Source: Boswellia sacra
Lineage: Eukaryota; Streptophyta; Magnoliopsida; Sapindales; Burseraceae
Reading direction: 5' to 3'
Length of the DNA: 64,000 bases
NCBI GenBank assembly: GCA_013180625.2
Contig: SNVD02004878.1
Location: 1 to 64,000, forward strand
Shown here: in pieces, positions 33,201-44,409 of the stretch
Layout: each line of letters opens with the position of its first letter
How positions within the stretch are numbered: position 1 is the stretch's first letter
Notes under the pieces: model-generated
What the model saw: the letters and a program-made list of their open reading frames with translations, nothing else
Database searches by the model: none
What the model was told of the DNA's origin: nothing
Position numbers and translations under genes: made by a program

Positions 33201-33960
33201 TCTTCGAATCATGGTTTTGAGCCTTTCTCCATCACCTGTGCTTAATCAAGTAAAGAACATATAGCAGAAAGATCAGGCTTTAGTTCCATACTTAATTCTA
33301 ATGAATTGACTAAACAAGTTTTCAAAGACTCAGAAGAACTCATTTTTTGGATGTGGTCTGCCATAATAGTTTCAATCATATTAGCCTCCTCAATTTTATC
33401 ATCTTCTTCATGCGGTTGCTTACACATATTTCCAATGTCATGTTCCTGAATGATAGTTTAATGACTCCATTCCTGTAATTAATTAAAGCATTAAAGGTAA
33501 CTAGAAATAGACGTCGTAAAATGACAAGAATTGAATTACATACTTCCACTGGTTGTGTATCCAAGATGATAAAATCCGCTGGGTAAATTAATTTATCGAC
33601 TTGAACTAACACATCTTCTACTACTCCTCTTGACACTTTAATTGATCTATTAGCAAGCAAAAGAGTCATAAAAGTTGGTTTTAACTCACCTAGATTGAGT
33701 TTCTAAAAAACCGAGTAGGGAAGCAAATTCACACTAGCACCATGATCAAGTAAAGCTTGTTCAATTTTATGGTCTCCAATAACACATGAAATTGTAGGAC
33801 AACCTGGATCCTTATATTTCACTGTATTATTGTTTTGAAGAATAGCACTTACTTGCTCGACTAGAAATGCCTTCTTTTTCATATTCAATTTTCTTTTCAC
33901 GATGCACAAATCTTTCAGAGATTTTGCATAAGAAGGTACTTGTTTGATCACATCTAACAA
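30290..33960 (-). pseudogene. pol of element C: protease to integrase
   Basis: In order on the - strand: protease (LLDHGASVNLLP near 33745, with His where A has Leu), reverse transcriptase 33011-32334 (YRKLNAVTRKD, FMDDLTIFG), a continuation at 32337-31948 through WEKCHYMV to the start of RNase H, then RNase H with damage at 31950-31750. Integrase follows at 31738-30476, with GTDFMGPF, ISDRGTHC and [11 protein letters not shown] giving D-D-E. Stops and frameshifts break it into at least six pieces. It would be non-functional. The closest relative in the window is element A. Confidence 0.85.
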
Positions 33961-33999
33961 GAGAATGTTGACCTTTACCTGTTCAAAAATCTTAAAGAT

Positions 34000-35661
34000 T
34001 TTAGAATTATGAGTTAGCTTCTTTTGTGTAGCTAATGCTTAAAGAAATGGAGGCACAAGTGGGGATTTGGTTCCTTCTTCGCTTGTTGTTGGTTTAAAAT
34101 CCTTTTTTTTTAATCCTTAGAGATGGATTCATCTTCTTTCTCATAAGGTTTAGGAATGTGTTTTTCTATAGCCTTACCATTGCGAAAGGTCATAACTGAT
34201 TTGGCTTGGTCCACATAATGGCTACTTGAACTACCCGCACTTGAGTTAGATTGATCTTAGGGTTTTGTAATGTTTGAGAGGGAAACTTCCTTTTTTCTTG
34301 AATGCTAAATGTGGATGCAAATTTTGCAAGAGTGTTTGACGAATTTGCTAATGTTTGAGCAGTTTGACTATTTAAAGTCTCTTCTTTGTAATGAATGAAT
34401 GCAATGTTTCTTCAAGGTCCTTCCTAGGAGGAGAAGCATTTGCATGATCATGAGAATTTTGAAAATTTTGTTATGTTTGAAAAGGGACTTGTGAAGATTA
34501 TGCATGATTGTCATTCTTCCAACTGAAATTCGGATGATTTCTCTAACCGGGATTGTAGGTTTGTGAGCATGGATGGTGATTTGGCCCTTTAAAGGTGTTC
34601 AAGGCATTGGCATGTTCATGGAGACATTCCCTAAAGCAGGCAAAGTTGGGCACTCATCAATAGGATGGTCATTATCATTACAAATGTGACAGACAATTTC
34701 TTGTATAGAATTCAATTGACCGCTCATTTTCATTTCTAAAGCCTCAACCTTTCTAGCTAGGGATGCATATTTGGCTTGAAGGTTATGGCCCCCCTAAGGT
34801 TATATATGCCTCTATTGGATGTCGAGGGTGAGGCTTTGCTTGGAACCTCCTAGGTGCCAACAGTGTCCCAATTTTGGGCTTTGTCTGCTAATGAATCTAG
34901 GTAGTCTATTGCTACCTCAGGGTCTTTATCTCCAAATTGTTCATTACACATTAGCTCTACTTGTTGCCTATCTTGAGGTGTTAACCCTTAATAGAAGTGT
35001 GCAAATATTCTCCAAGTTTCAAAACCATGGTGAGGATAGGTATTAAGTAGTTTTTTATACTTATCCCAACATTGAGAAAGGGTTTCTCCTTGGTTTTGAG
35101 TGAAAGTGGTGATTTGTTTTTTAAGAGAATTTGTTCTGTGGCTAGGAAAAAAAAATTTCAAAAATTGTTGTTTCATCTCATTCCATGAACTGATGGAACT
35201 TGACCTCAAATTTGTAGCTATGTTCTAGCTTTATCATTTAAAGAAAAAGAAAAAAGAGTTAATCTAATGGTGTTTATGCTACAATTTGGGTCACTGTTAG
35301 GGTTACACACCTCTTCAACGATTTTTAAGTGTAAATATAGGTTCTCTATATCAAGGCCAATAAAGGTGGGTAAAAGTCGAGCAAAACTCGATTTGAAATT
35401 GAAATAGATTTCATCGGGAGGAGAAACTACACAAGATGGTGCACTAGTCCTTACCGGATTCATGTAATATCTAAGAGTTCTCGATTGGTTTTGGTCATTT
35501 TGTTGTGAATGATTGTCCCATTTATCCGTGAACCTTTCCACTTGATTGTCGGCCATGTTTTCTAAGGAAGATGATGTTTTCCTAACAAGTCTACCACTAG
35601 ATGTGCGTGACCAAATTTTCATGCAATTTTTAAAAGAGAAAGGAAAGAAAAAGATGAGCAC
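34000..35661 (-). pseudogene. gag of element C
   Basis: The frame 35661-35218 carries the N-terminal part (MKIWSRTSSGRLVRK, FIGLDIENLYLHLK) without the early frameshift seen in A. 35209-34988 carries SSWNEMKQQF and CPHHGFETW-type sequence (here YPHHGFETW). The zinc knuckle CHICNDNDHPIDEC lies at 34698-34654. Many stops follow downstream. Same lineage as element A. Confidence 0.8.
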
Positions 35662-35728
35662 GCAATAAAAAAAATTAACTAAAATTAGAAAAAGGAATAC
35701 TTACAATTTTGCACGCCAAATTTTACCT

Positions 35729-35746
35729 ACTCCAGTAACGGCGTAA
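35729..35746 (-). other. Damaged primer-binding site of element C
   Basis: ACTCCAGTAACGGCGTAA on + compares with TCCCCGGCAACGGCGCCA expected for tRNA-Asp. Most changes are C-to-T or G-to-A transitions. Confidence 0.65.
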
Positions 35747-35753
35747 AAAAACT

Positions 35754-37287
35754 TGACACATCCAAAAAAGGATTATCTTCTAAGTATATAAGTATCGAAG
35801 TAATAAACCCGGTAAGACCGGGGTCGATCCACGAGGAAGGAGATTTAGCGGTACAAACTATGGAACAAGAGAATAAGATATGAATAATGTAAATAAATGA
35901 CACGACAATGTTAACAAATATAAGTAAAGAGGTAGGCGGTACTATCGACCATTCAAATGTAGAAAAAAAAAAAGAAAAGTGGTAAAATCATCCGTGAAAA
36001 TAGGAGGTAAAACCTACTATAACAAATAAAAGAACAAGTTCATAAACAATAAATGAGAATAATTAAAATACAAGTAAGAGGAATTAACAGAATAATATCA
36101 AAACTAAGGTTAGGGGATCAGCCCATTGATATATTAAATAATAATAAATAACCCAATTATAACTCAATTGGAATTCACACATTAAAGTTGTTCCAATCGA
36201 AAGATGTTAGCTAAGCCCATTTTAATTATATGAATTATATTTGTTCTTACCAATATTTATACCACTTCTTGCAAATGGGTTCAAGTGTCCAATGTACCAA
36301 TCACCATATGTCTACAACAAAATCAAGGTTCCTAACTGAACTTGTGTTGGTAGGGAAGAACCATACTACATTTATAAAAGATCCAAACATTTGATTTGTC
36401 AAGGATTGTCTATAATGGATCAAGACCTCCACTTTACGAGTGGTGTCAAGATTGAATAAGAAAATAAATATAAAACATATAAAATAAACAACACAAGATT
36501 ATGATTATTAAGCATATGTCAAGGGTTAGAAAATTCTTATTCTCACATCAAAGATTTCACCCATTCACCTTAGCGAAAGAGAATTTAGCAAGACATTATG
36601 AAAGAAAGAAATAAATTGCAAGAAAAAGAAGATTTATTAATAACATTAAGAGAACAAAACCCAAGAGAGAAAACACAGTAATGAGAGATCCTAGCCAAAG
36701 CCAAGATGCCCGAATGGGCCACAATGCACCTCTATTTATAACGAACTTGTCAAATTACAAAGGGACAATTGTAAAATATCTTGTTGACAATTTGGATCAT
36801 CATGTGCACCGTTTTGACCACCAATTTTGACATTGAATTATTTAGAATTTTGATCACATGGCTTCATAAAATTGTAGATATTTCTCTCAGATTTCTAAAA
36901 CATATTGATTCATACGATTTGGATATGTATATCAAGAGATATGGCCAAAATACAGAGGCATGGACAGGCTCGGCTGAAACTACAAATGGATTCACTTCAA
37001 GCCCATTTTTGGTCTACTAAAAGCTCGAATTTCATGATGCTTGTAAAATATGATCTTGTAGATAATTTAATTAGCTTTCCAACAAATCAAGATTTGTACC
37101 ATTCTAATATATAAATAGAAAGTTATGTCCATTTTACCAAACCTGTAACAAAAACAAAAATTAAGATGAAGTTAATTCAAAAGATGCAAAGACTACAAAC
37201 ATGCTTAAGTTGAGGAATTTAATGACACTATTAATGCAATATGATAAATTAAGCTCTCATTAAGTATACATATTTAAGTGTTCATCA
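35754..37287 (-). repeat. 5' LTR of element C
   Basis: 1534 bp, long form like LTR1, with the extra segment at about 35935-36020. On + it runs from TGACACATCC to GTGTTCATCA. TATA box at 36733-36740. Confidence 0.86.
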
Positions 37288-37400
37288 AAGCACCAAAGTG
37301 ATGATTCAAATGAGGAATATAATGACCATGCCCATGGAATTATCAAATCGCATATCCCCAAAAGTTCAACCTCACTTTTATGCTTGGAAAAAGCTTTACG
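37288..37400 (+). pseudogene. P450 exon 1 remnant
   Basis: Reads TKVMIQMRN...MPMELSNRISPKVQPH and ends AWKKLYG at a GTAACA donor. The upstream part of the exon is missing at the LTR junction. Confidence 0.75.
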
Positions 37401-37575
37401 GTAACAACAGTACTCTAATTCATGGTTTGTTAACATTCATTTTAGAAAAATTTTCCTTGACAAAATCTTTTAGTTATTTATCGAAGTCCCTAATTAAAAT
37501 TATCTATTATTGTTTCATCCATTAATTAATTCTTAATAATTATACATATCATTATTTCATCAGTGAATCCTTATA

Positions 37576-37799
37576 GGTAGGAATTTCCTTTTATGGTATG
37601 GTCTAAAGGCTCGATTAGTAGTCACAGAACTAGCGTTGATCAAAGAGATACTATATGATAAAGATGAAGCATATCCCAAAATAGATTTAAGCTATTTTTC
37701 GAATAAGCTTTTGGGGATGGGCTTGCCACTACCCGAAGTGAAAAATGGTTTAAATCAAGGAAACTGGCCAACCACACTTTTCATGGGGAAACCCTAAAG
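37576..37799 (+). pseudogene. P450 exon 2
   Basis: Follows a TATAG acceptor: NFLLWYGLKARLVVTE, ILYDKDEAYPK, NKLLGMG. A one-base shift near 37740 moves the rest (EKWFKSRKLANHTFHGE) into another frame. Ends AAAG before GTAAAT. Confidence 0.78.
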
Positions 37800-37821
37800 G
37801 TAAATTTAATCCTTGTTCATC

Positions 37822-37841
37822 CACACACACACACACACACA
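37822..37841 (+). repeat. (CA)n microsatellite
   Basis: About ten CA units in intron 2. Confidence 0.9.
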
Positions 37842-38807
37842 TGATCTATAGCATGATAAATATAAGAGAAGATCTATCCAGGCCCCACCTTTGAACCCTT
37901 TAACCCCTATTATTATTAATTTTTTAATATATTTTTTGTTGACTATTTTATCCACAAATAAAGTTATTAGAGATTTTATATTAAAGTGCATATATTATTA
38001 TAAACCCTAAATTCTTGTAAAAAATTAAATCCCTAATTTGTTTTATGCACTTTAAAATATTAAAATATGAAAATTTTGTTTAAAATATATTTATCATTTT
38101 TTAATAACTATCTCTTATTTTTGGAGTCTTTAAAGAAACGTATTTTGACAGAAATAAAAGGATGAATAAATAAGATCTAATTAAATTTTTTTATTTATTG
38201 TTTACCTTGTTTCTCCAGATTTATGGACAATCATTTAGTCAAGCTGAAAAGAAAAGAATCACAACAACTGAAAATTAAAGCACTAGTCCATTAGCAAGAA
38301 ATTAAGAGCAAGACCATATAAATTACTAACTACCAAAATATTTCCTTGAAACCATGTGAGTTGCTTATCTTTGCTTTCCTTATTATTTTCTTCTACAAGT
38401 GACCGAAAATACACAAGAAATATAAGAAGAAAATAGAAGACGAACAGAAAAGCAACTACTCAATGTAAATATATTTTGTTCAAAGAACAACACTACCATG
38501 AAACATATTGAAGTAAGATTCTCATGGTTTTAAAGAATTAATTGTTAAACCAAACAATGCTAAACAAACTTAAATTGAGAATAAAGACGAATTATTATTG
38601 TCTGTAATACTTTTAAAAGCTAAATAGAAATATTAGTAATGAAAAGTTAAATTAAGAATGAAGAATGGATAACTTGGGAATTAAATGAGGTTTACTGAGA
38701 AAATAATATCAAATAAAAAATTTAGCTGGGATGAACTTATATATGGGGTCTAAAGAGCTAGAAAATGTGGGCTGAATAGAACCACTCTAAATGTAATAAT
38801 ACTATTT
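37842..38807. other. Intron 2 sequence, no gene
   Basis: AT-rich DNA without coding features. A segment at 38775-38822 is an inverted repeat (GAATAGAACCACTCTAAAT against ATTTAGGGTCGTTCTATTC) and looks like the abutting ends of two copies of one MITE family. Confidence 0.5.
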
Positions 38808-39408
38808 AGGGTCGTTCTATTCAACTCCTAATTTTTATCTCTTTAGAAACCTTTCCAAATTTAAAGAAGGATAGAACTGTGATAAAATAAAAATTTATTA
38901 AAGTAGTAAGATTGTTAAATGTTAAAATTAACAGACAAGATTATCTTTTTCCATCATGTAATTCGCCTCAATACTACCTTAAGCAAATCATGTGAATCAA
39001 AGTAAAAATATATGTTATTCCCTCTCTCAGGAAGATGTGGAACTTCCAAAAGTGAGTTTTTGAGAACAATTTATTTGACTAGATTGTTGGATGAAAAGGA
39101 GGAATTTAAAAGATTTTGAAAAGCCTTCTCTATTATTAGAAGAATCTTATACAAGAGTTATGTTAATTGATTTAGCTTTTTTTTTTTTTTTTGTAGACAA
39201 AAATAAGGATTTGTTTTCTGAGGATATATATGAGGATGATGAATAGTTTGATTACCATATTCTACTAATATATGTTGTTTTTTAGATAATGTTCTTCTTA
39301 TCATGCTAATACTAAAACTAGAATTATTACAAGATTTTAATTTTATCCTTACCAAATTATATATGGGGTCTAATGAGACTAAAATTGGGTTCTTAATACA
39401 ACAACTCT
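38808..39408. mobile_element. Probable MITE in intron 2
   Basis: The left end AGGGTCGTTCTATTCA and the reverse-complemented right end AGAGTTGTTGTATTAA match imperfectly and continue to a shared AATTTT. The right-end sequence (TATATATGGGGTCTAA) also occurs just left of the element at 38739-38755. No clear target duplication was found. Confidence 0.4.
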
Positions 39409-39936
39409 ATAGTTATTTGTTCAAGGGTAGAAAGCCTAGTCGAGAACTTTGAAAAGAAATCACAAGTATTAGTTGTGTTTAAGGAAAAAAATAATATTGT
39501 AGTAAATTATTTATCGTTAATCCTAGCATTTAGTGAAAATTTCATTAAACAGCCCACCCCAAAATTTTATATTATTTGTTACCAAGTTTATATAGTCTCT
39601 CTCATTAATCACATTATATTTTCCTAAACATTACTTTTTAAATTTAGTATTCTTTTCAGAGTTACTGATACTTTTTAAATTTATTAGTCTTACAAGAGTT
39701 ACCAATGCCAATTTTTTTTTCTCTTTTAAATAATCGTAATTAAAATAATACTCTTGTATTTTCTTCCAATCTTTTTTATAAAAGAATGATTATATATGAT
39801 TAATTTTCTTTTTTCACTCAATCCATATATTTAAAAAAGAATTTTCATAGTCTCATTAGACAAGACAATTTTATCTCAATTTAATATTATGTTTATGTTT
39901 CATTTTATTATAGTTATTTTTTATTATAGAATTTAT

Positions 39937-40448
39937 TAGGGTTAGCAATTCGTGTCACACGTGTCGACCCATTTAATTATTTGTGTCGAGCCATGAAACA
40001 CGAATTCAACATGATTATTTAACGTGTCACTCACGTGTTGTAATCGTATCGTAGTTAATTCACATAATTTACTTAATTGTTTAACCTAATTATGCATAAT
40101 ATATCATATTTTATATATTTTTATCAATTAAAATTATTTTTAGAATATAAATTGTTACTATAAAAAAATTATTAAAATCATCATAATTTGCTATTATGTA
40201 AATTAATTTACTTTATAATATAAAATTTTCATTTTTATAATATGTATATTGGAAGTAGGTAAAAGTTCATATCACTAAATGAGCTTCTATATTAAAGGTT
40301 GACAAGATATATTTAACTATTTATATCATTAAACGGGTTGGCGTGTTGAAAATTCTCAACAAAAATCCAACCGATTTACTAATCATGTATCATGTTAGTA
40401 TTGTATTCGTATCGTATTCACCTGTTGTGACCCAAATTACCACCCCTA
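39937..40448. mobile_element. hAT-type MITE in intron 2
   Basis: 512 bp with perfect 8-bp duplications GAATTTAT (39929-39936, 40449-40456). The ends are TAGGGTTAGCAATTCG and, reverse-complemented, TAGGGGTGGTAATTTG. The interior has ACACGTG and CACGTGTTG motifs but no coding sequence. The ends are related in type, not in body, to the MITE at 4113. Confidence 0.82.
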
Positions 40449-40618
40449 GAATTTATATTTTCAAGTAAGGTTCATGATGTTCCCTAATTATAGGTGTATC
40501 TTGTTTTTAGTTATAAAATTTGTTTTACTATTGAGATTCACTAAATTCTTTTAAAAGTCTTTTCAACCCATCCAAAAAAAAAAAATTGAGTTACATTGTT
40601 GAATTGGTTATGTTGTAG

Positions 40619-40851
40619 AATATGATCCCAGCCATGATTACTAGTGTGGATATGATGCTAGAGCGATGGAGACAACATGAAGGCAAGGATATTTACATAT
40701 TCGATGAATTCAAGTTTTCAACATCGGAAATTATCTCCAGGACAACTTTTGGAAGTAATTACTTGGAATGGGAAAACATATTCAATAAGTTAACAAACAT
40801 GAGTTTCATAATTTTCAAAAATGCATACAAAGTTAGGATTTTGATACTATG
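40619..40851 (+). pseudogene. P450 exon 3
   Basis: TTGTAG acceptor, then NMIPAMITSVDMMLERW, HEGKDIYIFDEFKF, ISRTTFGSNYLEWENIF, ending before GTAAGC. This is the best preserved exon, with no stop. Confidence 0.82.
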
Positions 40852-40965
40852 GTAAGCCTTTGTCTATCTGGTTTCTTTGCTTTTACCATATATATTGATC
40901 CTCAATTATTTAAAAGCAAGCACAAGTAAGGTAGCATGCATGTGATACACACTACAAGAAAATCA

Positions 40966-41740
40966 CTGTTTAGCTACCAATAAAGTTGGTCGCCAAAAAC
41001 AAAAAGTGGTCGCCAAAAGATTCAGCGACGAAAATAATGTTGGTCGCTAAATGGTCGCGGTAGCCTCGTGGCGGAAAGTCATAGCGACGAAATCTATATA
41101 TCGTCGCCAACCATAACTTAGCGACTAATGTTGGTCGCTATAGGTAAAGATTTAGCCACCAGAGGTGGTCGCTGAATGCTGACATTCCACTACCACTATT
41201 TCGTAGCCGATTCATGAGATTCAGCGACGACATTTTCGTTGCCAAATATGTAATTCAGCCACCACAGGTGGTCGCTGAATGCTAACATTCCACTACCACT
41301 GTTTCGTAGCCGATTCATGAGATTCAGCGACGACATTTTCGTTGCCAAATATGTAATTCGGCGACGAATATTTTGGTCGCTGATTCCATAATTTAGCGAT
41401 GAAAGCTAGTCGCTGTAGATACATATTGGGCGACCACATATGGTCGCTAGATGTCGACATTTGGCTACCAATATTTTGTAGCTGATTCGTGATATATATT
41501 GACAACATATTGGTGGCTGAATTTATGAAATTTGGTCGCCAAATGTCTTAAACTTCCATACTTTTGGAGACGACATACTATCTATATAGAGACGAAGGAT
41601 TTGGTCGCTGATTGTTTAATTTGGCCACCAACATTGGTCGCAGAAGGTACAGTACAATTGGTGTTTTATGCAAATTGTTGGTCGCAGATTATACAAATTT
41701 GGTAGTGGAATGTTGAAGGCATGAAGCCTTTAATTTTCTA
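40966..41740. repeat. Left subterminal repeat array of the CACTA element
   Basis: More than ten copies of GGTCGC or its complement GCGACC, in both orientations, with related GCGACGA and GTAGC motifs. In En/Spm such arrays bind the TNPA protein. A tandem duplication of about 103 bp lies at 41164-41370. Confidence 0.8.
41164..41370 (+). repeat. 103-bp tandem duplication in the subterminal array
   Basis: Two nearly identical copies, each beginning GGTGGTCGCTGAATGCT and running through CCACTACCACT and GTAGCCGATTCATGAG to AAATATGTAATTC. Confidence 0.85.
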
Positions 41741-42142
41741 GCAACTATTACATTGGTCCCTCAAAGGTCTGTTATCCAAGCCGATCAAATCATTTTTTAA
41801 ATTATTTTGGCTTTCAAAAAAAATTTGATATTGATATTTGTATAATTTACCATAAATTATTTTTGACTAAATTTTATATTCATTCACAATACATTTGTAA
41901 GATAAAGGATCATTGAATCAAATATATACATGACCCAAAAAATTGTAGCACAAAAATCAAGAATTCATGTAAACTTGAAACAAAAGTAACAGAGAATCCT
42001 ATAAGACAAAATATACATGACCAAAAAAATTGTAACACAAAATATCCGTGCCAATAGTAGGATGGTAGTGATATCCATAACAAAAACAAATCCTACTATA
42101 TAATTTTAATGCCAAAAACATAATAAGATGGTAGTGATAAAA

Positions 42143-44268
42143 CTATGGTGGTGGTGATGATCTATGTGATGATGATGAAGCAAACTGACCAGGAGCCAAA
42201 GTCTGTAAATAAGTCTCAATTGATTGAAACTTAGCCTTCAAATCGGTTATCTCAGTCTGTTGTGTTTTTATCAAAGATTGTGCTTCAACCAACTCAGATC
42301 AGGTGGACTGTAACTCAACTTGTTGTGTCTCTATCTTAGTAAGCAATTCTTGATGAATGATAGATGAAGTCATTGGGTGACCATGAGAACCTTGTATATG
42401 TACTCCCAATCCTTTAACATATCCAGATTTCTTTCCAAAAATTCTTTGAGACATCTCAACCTCACTATATTCTGTCTCCCCTTGAGCATTTGAATCCTCC
42501 AACTGACGTAACTCTTGCTACAAATTTAAAAACATAAATGGTGAATCAAATTGAAGAAATAAATATAAAATAGTAAAAGAATTAAATAAAAATATAAATA
42601 GATTTACATATTTCTCCCGTGCAACATCATTAATCCATCCCTTTTTTGTAGTATGATGAGTAGATTGAAAAAGATCTGAAAAGCATTGTGTCTCACCCAA
42701 GCGCTACAAAAATGTAAACAAATGTAAAAAAAATTTGTTAAAGTGTAAATTTTGTAACAATAATAATAACAAAAATTAGCTAGAAGTTAATATATTAATT
42801 TTACCATAGAGTTATCTGAACGATGAGATGTAAAAGATTTGCACCCCCCACGGTGATTGAATGGGAGTTTTTCCCTATTTTTTGCATTAGTTTCACATTT
42901 TTCCTAAATCATATATAGATACAAAACATATTAGTATCAAAAAGTTTACAATAAAACAATTTCAAAAAATTTCAGCAGAGCTTCCTTTGTTTTTATAATA
43001 AATATCAAGAAACCTGTAACACTGTAAAATTGAGCACTTCTTAATAATCACAACATAAAGAATTACTTGGAACCTCCTGTTCCACAACTCCATCATCAAA
43101 CTCTCAAATAATTTTGAGTTTAAAATAGCATGCAAAGATAATGAAAACAAAGGAAATGTATTCCAAATTAAATGCAATTCACAAACTCATCATTATACTA
43201 CATCTCATGTCACTAACATAAATAATTGAATATAAGCACATATAACATAATACAATAAATTAAGTACTCATTAACAATATCAAAACAGAAAGGAAAAACA
43301 TGGAATCTCTAGTTCCACAATATCATCAAATGGAGAAATATTTTTTTTTCCATTTAACAATAGCAAACAAAGTTAATAAAAACAAGTTAAAGATTATAAA
43401 ATCCAATTCTCAAACTCACCAATATACTATATTTAATGTCATGGATAGAAGGTTCTACATAACACAAGCAGCAATCACTAAAAATAAAATATAAAGTGTT
43501 TACCTTGTGCTTTGTAGTAGACCATAAATCACATAAATACTCCCAATCTTCCTCATGAACACCAGGTGGTGGATGTGATCGTGCTTCCTGATTTTCTCCC
43601 ATATTTTCAAATTCCTTCTTCAAATCATAGCGATAGTCTTTGTAACGACCACTCATAAGTTCATTAAGGCAACGAATAACATGTTCTTGACTTAAATCTA
43701 AGTCAAAATTCACCTATATTAATTAAAAAAACACACATAAGGTCAATCAAATACAAATTAATAAATAAAATACATGCATATCATCATTGTTTAAAATTGT
43801 TGTTAAACATACTAGAAGACGATCAAATAACTCTGAGCGATCTTTCCAAGGTATCTTTGTCCACGACAAATGATTTTGACGAGCAGATTTTCTAACAATG
43901 ACCCCACATTCAGAGGAAAGCTTATTTGCATTCTTTCCCTCAGCTTTCCCAGTTTCTTTTGAAATTTCCACAACTAATTTACCTGTTTGAGATACTTGTT
44001 TGTCAATTCCCACAGACCGGGTAGGACCACGAGTGTTGCGCTGTATAGGGTGTGAACCTACAAAACATATCATTTTAATGAGAAATAATACTTTTAAATT
44101 TTTCTATGTATAATAAAAAAGCATGAGTTTGACTAAAAAATTTTAGGCCAACTTACTTGTGCCACTTAAAGGTTGAGTAGGATTTTGTGTAACCTCATTT
44201 GCGTGAGCACTTATGTTAACAGAAGAGGTGCTCACAACCTTTGCTTTTTTACGTACGCCAGGAGCCAT
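42143..44268 (-). pseudogene. Tnp1-type protein (Transposase_24 family) of the CACTA element
   Basis: A second transposon gene, probably the DNA-binding partner of TNP2. It starts MAPGVRKKAK at 44268. Likely exons: 44157-44268, about 43813-44057, 43503-43713, 42806-42903, 42607-42702, 42143-42519, most ending at GTAAGT/GTATGT/GTAAAC-type donors. The core reads LSWTKIPWKDRSELFDRL, EDWEYLCDLWSTTKHK, NREKLPFNHRGGCKSF and FQSTHHTTKKGWINDV, which matches the plant Ptta/En/Spm transposase family. The C-terminal part is predicted coiled coil (KIETQQVELQST...LIKTQQTEITDLKAKF) with an in-frame TGA near 42297 and a Ser/His/Pro-rich end. The start is 141 bp after the end of the TNP2 gene. Exon edges are by eye. 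Confidence 0.72.
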
Positions 44269-44409
44269 CTAAAACACATACAACATAACATTAATAGTTA
44301 TACATATAAATAGGCATGGAAAGAGAAAAATAATACTTAAATATAAATACAAATATGGCAAAGATGCAAAGTTTTACACATAAAATTCCATTTCCATGAA
44401 AAACTACCA

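Larger units (their letters stand above)
25876..37287 (-). mobile_element. Element C, same family, opposite orientation
   Basis: On the - strand: 5' LTR 37287-35754, damaged primer site, gag, pol, extra ORF, LOG copy, paired repeat, purine tract, and a 3' LTR (26970-25876) that lacks its last 450 bp or so. It is more decayed than A. Its 5' LTR end abuts P450 coding sequence at 37288, so it inserted into exon 1 of that gene. The matching target duplication cannot be checked because the other end is truncated. A 318-bp MITE is nested in it. Confidence 0.85.

Noticed and set aside
38739..39408. The direct repeat TATATATGGGGTCTAA as LTRs of a small retroelement
   Set aside because: The repeats are short, lack TG...CA ends and fit better as right ends of a MITE family.
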